In this document: positions 59,401 to 64,000 of the stretch, piece after piece | Position numbering within the stretch: position 1 is the stretch's first letter | How the letters are laid out: every line of letters starts with the position of its first letter | DNA from: Axinella damicornis | Taxonomy: Eukaryota > Porifera > Demospongiae > Axinellida > Axinellidae | NCBI GenBank assembly: GCA_963931865.1 | Contig: OZ007515.1 | Location: 12,724,633 to 12,788,632, forward strand | Reading direction: 5' to 3' | DNA: 64,000 bases | Notes under the pieces: generated by a model | The model's database searches: none | What the model saw: the letters and a program-made list of their open reading frames with translations, nothing else | What the model was told of the DNA's origin: nothing | Program-made: the position numbers and the translations under genes

Positions 59401-61482
59401 TCACCACAGAGTCAGGCCGAGTTCTCCTCATTGTCAGCAGCAAACTCCGTCAGTGAGCTCCGCCCCACGGTGTCTATCCCCATTTCTCCATACGTAGCAT
59501 ACGATTTTACACACTCGTGTGCAGATTGTGCCAAGTACTTGCGGGGAAGCCCTGTCGCCCACCCAGAGGTGCTCACCTCTCTGCTTCCCACGGAGCAGGG
59601 AGGACACATTAGACTCAAGTGGCACGTGCCAACGTACCAACAGAAACACTGTGTTATCAGCCCTGATCGGAAAACACTTGAGCGACTGAAGCTTGCTACG
59701 CTGCGACTGAAGGGAGAGAAGGCTATCTCCCATCCTCTGGCACCCATCTTTATCCCAACTCTTGGTCGTGAGTCGTCTGGGCTGTTCAACCTGTTCCACA
59801 GCTCGTACGAGTCCCTTCATGTGCTGGTGACCACCTCCGGGCAGTTTGAGAAGTACTGCAAGGCATGGCCCAACCACCTTATCATGGCACTCCCAGAGCA
59901 AGACTCGCTGGGGTTGGGTGAGTAGTAAGGATACTAGTTTTAGTGAGGCCACTGAGGTGTTCAAATATCTAATGCTGTATAACTTACACGTACTCCCTCC
60001 CTCCCTCCCTCCCTCCTCCCTCCCTCCCTCCCTCCCTCCCTCCCTCCCTCCCTCCCTCCCTCCCTCCCTCCCTCCCTCCCTCCCTCCCTCCCTCCCTCCC
60101 TCCTCCCCCCTCCCTCCCTCCCTCTCTCCCTCCCTCCCTCCCTCCCTCCCTCCCTCCCTCCCTCCCTCCCTCCCTCACCCTCCCTCCCTCCCACCCACCC
60201 ACAGGACAGACATACCATTTGATCAAGCAGTTTGCCCACTACAACATGCAGCTGAACAGTGCCATGCAGCAGTACGAGGGGCCATCGCGTGTGGTGTGGC
60301 CCATGGTGGTCATTGCAAGTGACAGCCTTGTTATGTGGAAGAAGATGGAGGAAGGAAGGTGTGTGTTATGTGTGGCACCAGAATGGTTTGTTAGGAGACC
60401 ATAGTATTCAAGTCAGAGCACAGAAACATAATGTGTACCCTCCCTCCCTCACTTCCTCCCTCCCTCCCTCCCTCCCTCCCTCCCTTCCTCCCTCACTTCC
60501 TCCCTCCCTCCCTCCCTTCCTCCCTCCCTCCCTCCCTCCCTCCCTCCCTCCCTCCCTCCCTCCCTCCCTCCCTTCCTTCTGCAGAAGCACGGACGTCCCC
60601 CTCTCTGATGTGATTCGCTCACTGGAACAAAATGGTGACTGCCTCCAGTACGCTGCTATCAGCCTCCCACAGTGGACCAAGCAAATGGAAGAGGAAGCCA
60701 CACCCATTAAGCCTGAGACCACATCCACTCCCCTTACAGACTATGACCTCAATCACAACTTCATCATGCTCAATCTGACAAAGACCATTGGGATCCACTA
60801 CCACAGCTACAGCTTCAACTCATCCCAGATGGACTTTAACCTCCAGCTGCAAGCCACTGGGCTCAAAACAAAGCTGCGATCCGACTTTGTCTTTGTAAAG
60901 AAGCACCTGTCGAGCGGTGGAAACCGATACCCGTCACACCCAACCATTCCCAGCCTGTACTTGGACACAGAGAAGCTAGCCATCTCTCTTCATCACGACT
61001 CTTCAAGCCTGTTCCCACACCCTGGACCCTACCTCATGGAACAATTCCTCCTCCACAAGAGTAGCTCCCTGTTCCCGTACGCCCACTCTCCTAGCTCTCC
61101 CGTCTTCATGGTGGACAACTATGTCAACTTGGGTCGGAAGACATGCATCGCTTTGGTCAAATCGGAACAGCTCTGCACTGATGTGTTTCTCTCCAGCAAG
61201 GAGGTGGACAAGATCCAGTTTGGGGGACTGGTGTTGTACCTGTGTGAGGGCAGGGTGGCCAGCAAGCAGCTGCAGAGACTCAGGTTCGTCCCCGGAGCAT
61301 GTCTGTGCCTCGTGACCCGCGACTGTAAGTCACTGGTGCGTGAAGTGGCCCGGTTGGACCTTGAGGAACGTTGGAAGTTCCGACTGCGAGACGAGTACCA
61401 AACCGCCTGTCCAGATCACCTGAGACCCCTGTTCTTTCTCATTGGACGCTTTGAGAGCCAATCCAACCAATCAGAGCCCTGA
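50452..61482 (+). CDS. GREB1: GREB1 / GREB1L family protein (5' end unresolved)
   Basis: In vertebrates GREB1 is a large chromatin-linked cofactor of the oestrogen receptor; family members carry a C-terminal glycosyltransferase-like region. Exons: 50452-50558, 52142-52324, 52503-52718, 53125-54787, 55251-55445, 55659-55937, 56075-56237, 56636-56937, 57055-57195, 57753-58002, 59122-59917, 60205-60358, 60585-61482. All phases close; about 1780 residues (human 1949). Matches to human: LPDYVVVLAIRP, LVYVSSQPYLLQTNR with NEIHW, LGLRYRFEMIF, ELENLPCIVVLAG, RRRYLLTGPSQVGKTGAW, YCKAWPNHLIMALP, DFNLQLQATGL, YVNLGRKTCIALV, GGLVLYLCEG and WKFRLRDEYQTACPD near the end. GPSQVGKT fits a P-loop and is split by an intron. 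The N-terminal Cys-rich segment of human GREB1 was not found. Confidence 0.9.
51310..51870. repeat. About 40-bp minisatellite, roughly 13 units, GREB1 intron
   Basis: Units of GGTCAGATTACACCAAGACT, CGGTCAGGTCAGTCAGGCCA, with optional CATGATCAGTCAG inserts. A partly inverted copy follows at 51855-51920 (CTGACCTGGCCTGACCTGG), allowing a hairpin. Confidence 0.95.
54936..55044. mobile_element. 109-bp hairpin element in GREB1 intron
   Basis: Outer arms TAGCCTCATTCCTAGGCCC and GGGCCTGGGAACGAGGCTA. Inner arms CTTTTCGTCGCTTGCAGTAC and GTACTGCAAGCGACGGAAAG. Longest member of the palindrome family. Confidence 0.85.
55569..55658. repeat. (CCCT)n / (CACT)n microsatellite, GREB1 intron
   Basis: CCCT tetranucleotides then CACT tetranucleotides run straight into the acceptor at 55658, forming its polypyrimidine tract. 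Confidence 0.95.
56240..56635. repeat. GGGA-rich then CTCC-rich inverted low-complexity intron, GREB1
   Basis: The first half is GGGAGGGA-rich and the second CTCCCTCC/CCACACCCCTCC-rich. The intron could fold into a long imperfect hairpin. Confidence 0.8.
57248..57657. mobile_element. 410-bp MITE with 41-bp TIRs and 9-bp target duplication
   Basis: The left terminus AGGAGCTTATGAGCGGCGAA, GCCGCGAAGGAGCGTGCAAC is perfectly inverted at the right end. It is flanked on both sides by GGTGTAGGC (57239-57247 and 57658-57666). No transposase frame inside. Long TIRs plus a 9-bp duplication fit a non-autonomous Mutator-like element. It sits in a GREB1 intron. Confidence 0.92.
58060..59117. repeat. 12-bp minisatellite (CCCTCACTCCTC), about 1 kb, GREB1 intron
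   Basis: More than 80 units with CCACC, CTGCTCACA and CGGCTCACACG variants. It fills the intron that splits the GPSQ/VGKT motif. Open frames through it are spurious. Confidence 0.97.
59994..60195. repeat. (CCCT)n microsatellite, GREB1 intron
   Basis: About 200 bases of near-pure CCCT tetranucleotide directly before the acceptor at 60204. Confidence 0.97.
60436..60578. repeat. (CCCT)n microsatellite, last GREB1 intron
   Basis: About 140 bases of CCCT with TTCCT and ACTTCCT interruptions, before the acceptor at 60584. Confidence 0.97.
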
Positions 61483-62355
61483 CCAGTTGGAGCAGATTTA
61501 TGAACTGTTTCCTCTGAATTATTGTGTGAATCCTCCTTTCAATTTCAATTTCACCTCCTGCCTCAATTTCTGTACATGGCCTCAACTGTTATCACATTTC
61601 AAATATGCACATTTGTAATATTATTGCTCCTTTTCTGGACCATTTCACATTCCAAAATTACATTCCTGGTGGCGTCTGTTCCATGTGGGAGGCACTGGAG
61701 GCACTGACCCGGCTACTCTTGTAAGCTGTGGCTCACAGGGCTGTCCTGCTGGACCACCCCTTGCATGCAGCCTATAAGTTATGGGAGAGGAAATCATGAC
61801 ATCGATCTCGTTTCAACCAGTCTACATTCCCCCAGTATTCACATATCCTACACATCAACCCCCAAAACAATACTGCACATTAATGAATCTTGTCTTCAAA
61901 TAACATGACTCAGTCCGGGCAGTCCCATCCCGTTCATAATTGTCGATGGGAGCTAGGACGTACGTACGTACTGATCAAGATAGGTAATTTTATGAAACCA
62001 GATCGATCTAGTATACTCTGTTGTACATAATATCCTTTGTGTACACCACGTGAAGTGCTATTAATTAGTGCATTACATCCAGTGCATGTGGTCTTGTAAT
62101 AGCTCAATATTGATCACTTTGATCACCAACCCATTTAGATATCAAGTGATTCTAGTCCCAGGAATTGAAATCCCCTACGCAGCCCACACTACATGCAGCA
62201 ATTAACCACAGATAGCCTTAAGTACTCTAATGAGCTAATCATCTGCCTGCCAGTGGGTGTGAAATGAGCATCAAATGTAATTAATTTGGAACAAAATGGT
62301 TTACAAACAAACACAGAATTGGAAATTGGGTGGTCTTGTTGTGCAGTACCATGAG
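61483..62355. other. Convergent interval GREB1 / glycosyltransferase-like gene
   Basis: About 870 AT-rich bases. It should hold both 3'UTRs; no gene or repeat family recognised. Confidence 0.5.
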
Positions 62356-64000
62356 TCAGTGGGTCCCCATTGCCTTCCGCACACTCGGGTCATCCACACA
62401 CACCCTGAACAACCGATGGCGACCATCTTTTGGATTTCGTTTGAGGAACCTCAGAGCAGCCTGGCTCTGAAACGCCCCCCCTCCACACAGCACCAGATAC
62501 TCACCATGCACCAAGAGCTCCATTTCAACGGCAGCTGCAAATCCACTGTCTTCGGAGGCACCAGTTACCACAGGGTCAAAGTGTGGCAGAGTCTTGACGT
62601 GCCACTTGCGTAGCAGTCTCCTCATCTCGGTCGACCCACGGCACTTCTTGCACGTGTCGCTACTGTAGGGGCCATAGTCCACCAGAGTGATGGCAGTCAG
62701 ATTGCTTCTGGATCTCAGAATCTTGTCTTTAATTTTGAGAGCTTCTAAGAAGCATGTTTCAAAGGACCCTGGGAACCGTGGAGACCTAGTGCCCATCTTT
62801 TCACTCCTGAAGTGGATGGCAGTGAACCTGTTCAAGTTCAAATGTCCCAAGTGTTGCTGCACTGCCCACAGTACAGTATCACTATGGGCAACAATGTTTT
62901 CAAACGTTGGAGGCAGTTCATTACGGCAGCTGTCTTGCATTAGAACCCTGTTGCTCAAATGCAACCCTTTAGCGCTGGATATCACTGTCTGGTTGGTCAT
63001 TCCACGCCAATTGACAACCACAATGGACAACTGTCCAGAGCGTTCTAGTCCAGCTTTTTTTGCAATCTCCTGTGGTGATGTCATACCCGACATATTGATA
63101 CAGAAATACTTGTCAAATTCAAATGGTTTCACACCGATTCGGTCAGTCTCAGCAGTTAATGCAGTTTGAAGTTTCCTTGCATAACGTCTCAATAACCTGC
63201 TACAGTCGACAACATTGTCGTACTGAAAGAACCGCAGCATCTCCTCCTTCACTCTGCCCTGCATCACCGGTATCTCCCGCACCTCCCTTTCTGCAATGAA
63301 GTGAAGAACGGTCAAATTTCTCACAGAACGACGAAGAAACTCATCGTAATCTACCAAATGTGGAATTCCATGACGGTACAACATGGAGTTGAGGCTATCC
63401 ATATTATACAGCAGATCCAGTTCATTAGCAGGTAGAGAGATATTCACATTATCGTCCGCTTTGAAGTTTCTTAGACCGTAGAACCGGGAGTTGTAAGTGA
63501 ACGGCTTGACAGTAGTGGCGTTCCACTTGGACGCAAGACAACAGAGCTTGAAGAAGTTCACTGTGGCCATGTTCATCTGCTCCCAAAAGTTCAAGCCAAG
63601 AACGAACCTTTGTTCACTAGCACTAAAATTGAAGTGCTGCCAGGGTGTGCCTTTGATTGGGTTTCTAATGGACAGCGTCTTGGACAAGTGTGTGTTGGTA
63701 TGCATGTGATCATCTGCGTGTGGAACATCCAGCACACTGCGGTACGGTAGCGCATTTTCGATGGCGACCTCGCGCTCTATGCACAAGAACAGTTAACAAT
63801 AATAAAGGGTGCTACATTATGCAAACCACAATCAGCTGTTTGGTTCCTAGATCAGTGTGTATTAAGCTACCAGATAGACTGGTAGGTCAATTGAAAGTCT
63901 CATATCACTATAGCACGGAGAAATGATGTCAGCTGAAACTCGATCTCACCTCTCAGCTGGAGATGCACGTAGACGAAGAAGAGAAGAGCGGACAACGTCA
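62356..64000 (-). CDS. Type II membrane protein, probable glycosyltransferase (cut by window edge)
   Basis: Two exons seen: one running in from beyond 64000 to 63950, and 63776-62356. The join is in frame (GAG codon split) and gives at least 490 residues. The first exon contributes a hydrophobic helix TLSALLFFVYVHLQLR, so the protein looks like a Golgi/ER type II protein with a luminal domain. The luminal part contains FNFSASEQRFVLGLNFWEQM, several N-glycosylation sites (NAT, NIS, NLT, NQT), LSIVVVNWRGM, FTAIHFRSEKM, ITLVDYGPYSSDTCKKC and VLCGGGAFQSQAALRFL. The AxHFRSEK motif and the late GGGxFQS loop resemble GDP-fucose O-fucosyltransferase-type folds. That similarity is weak and I cannot name the family or substrate. 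The true start lies outside the window. Confidence 0.7.

Overview
This is nuclear DNA of an animal, probably an early-branching, compact metazoan such as a demosponge. Reasons: nearly every gene is split by GT-AG introns, intergenic gaps are short, and several genes belong to families known mainly from animals (CCM2, ITGB1BP1, GREB1, Sam68-type STAR protein). Their proteins align with human family members as I know them, but with the divergence expected of a distant lineage. The sponge assignment is inference. There is no bacterial operon structure, CRISPR array or rRNA. I assembled exons by hand from reading frame, splice sites and family similarity; where exon phases close exactly, confidence is high.

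Layout. 0-4.2 kb: UGDH (-, cut by the left edge at its catalytic Cys) divergent from a Sam68-like KH protein (+). 4.2-9.1 kb: mostly non-coding, holding a decayed copy of the last CCM2 exon blown up into a minisatellite. 9.1-10.2 kb: an intronless 7TM receptor (-). 10.7-22.3 kb: CCM2 (-), TMEM65 (+), ITGB1BP1/ICAP-1 (-) and DNAAF2/Kintoun (+), arranged as two tight head-to-head pairs. 22.4-25.3 kb: a four-TM membrane protein (-). 25.8-28.9 kb: RNASEH1 (-) head-to-head with NDUFS5 (+). 29.1-37.2 kb: two tandem copies (-) of an unfamiliar gene with a possible N-myristoylation start, a variable 11-residue repeat array (about 39 versus 9 units) and two permuted papain/NlpC-P60-like domains. 38.6-43.3 kb: STPG1 (-) and elongin C (+). 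43.6-47.9 kb: MAPK15/ERK7 (-). 48.2-61.5 kb: a GREB1-family gene (+) with introns packed with minisatellites and a MITE. 62.4-64 kb: a type II membrane protein, probably a glycosyltransferase (-), cut by the right edge.

Themes. (1) Six head-to-head gene pairs suggest shared bidirectional promoters. (2) CCM2 and ITGB1BP1, both PTB proteins that bind KRIT1 in vertebrates, lie within 2 kb of each other. (3) Three genes with ciliary roles (DNAAF2, STPG1, MAPK15) are in the window. (4) Introns are rich in minisatellites, G/C homopolymers, palindromic mini-elements and foldback repeats, some families shared between introns of different genes. The most novel object is the tandem papain-like repeat-protein pair at 29-37 kb.
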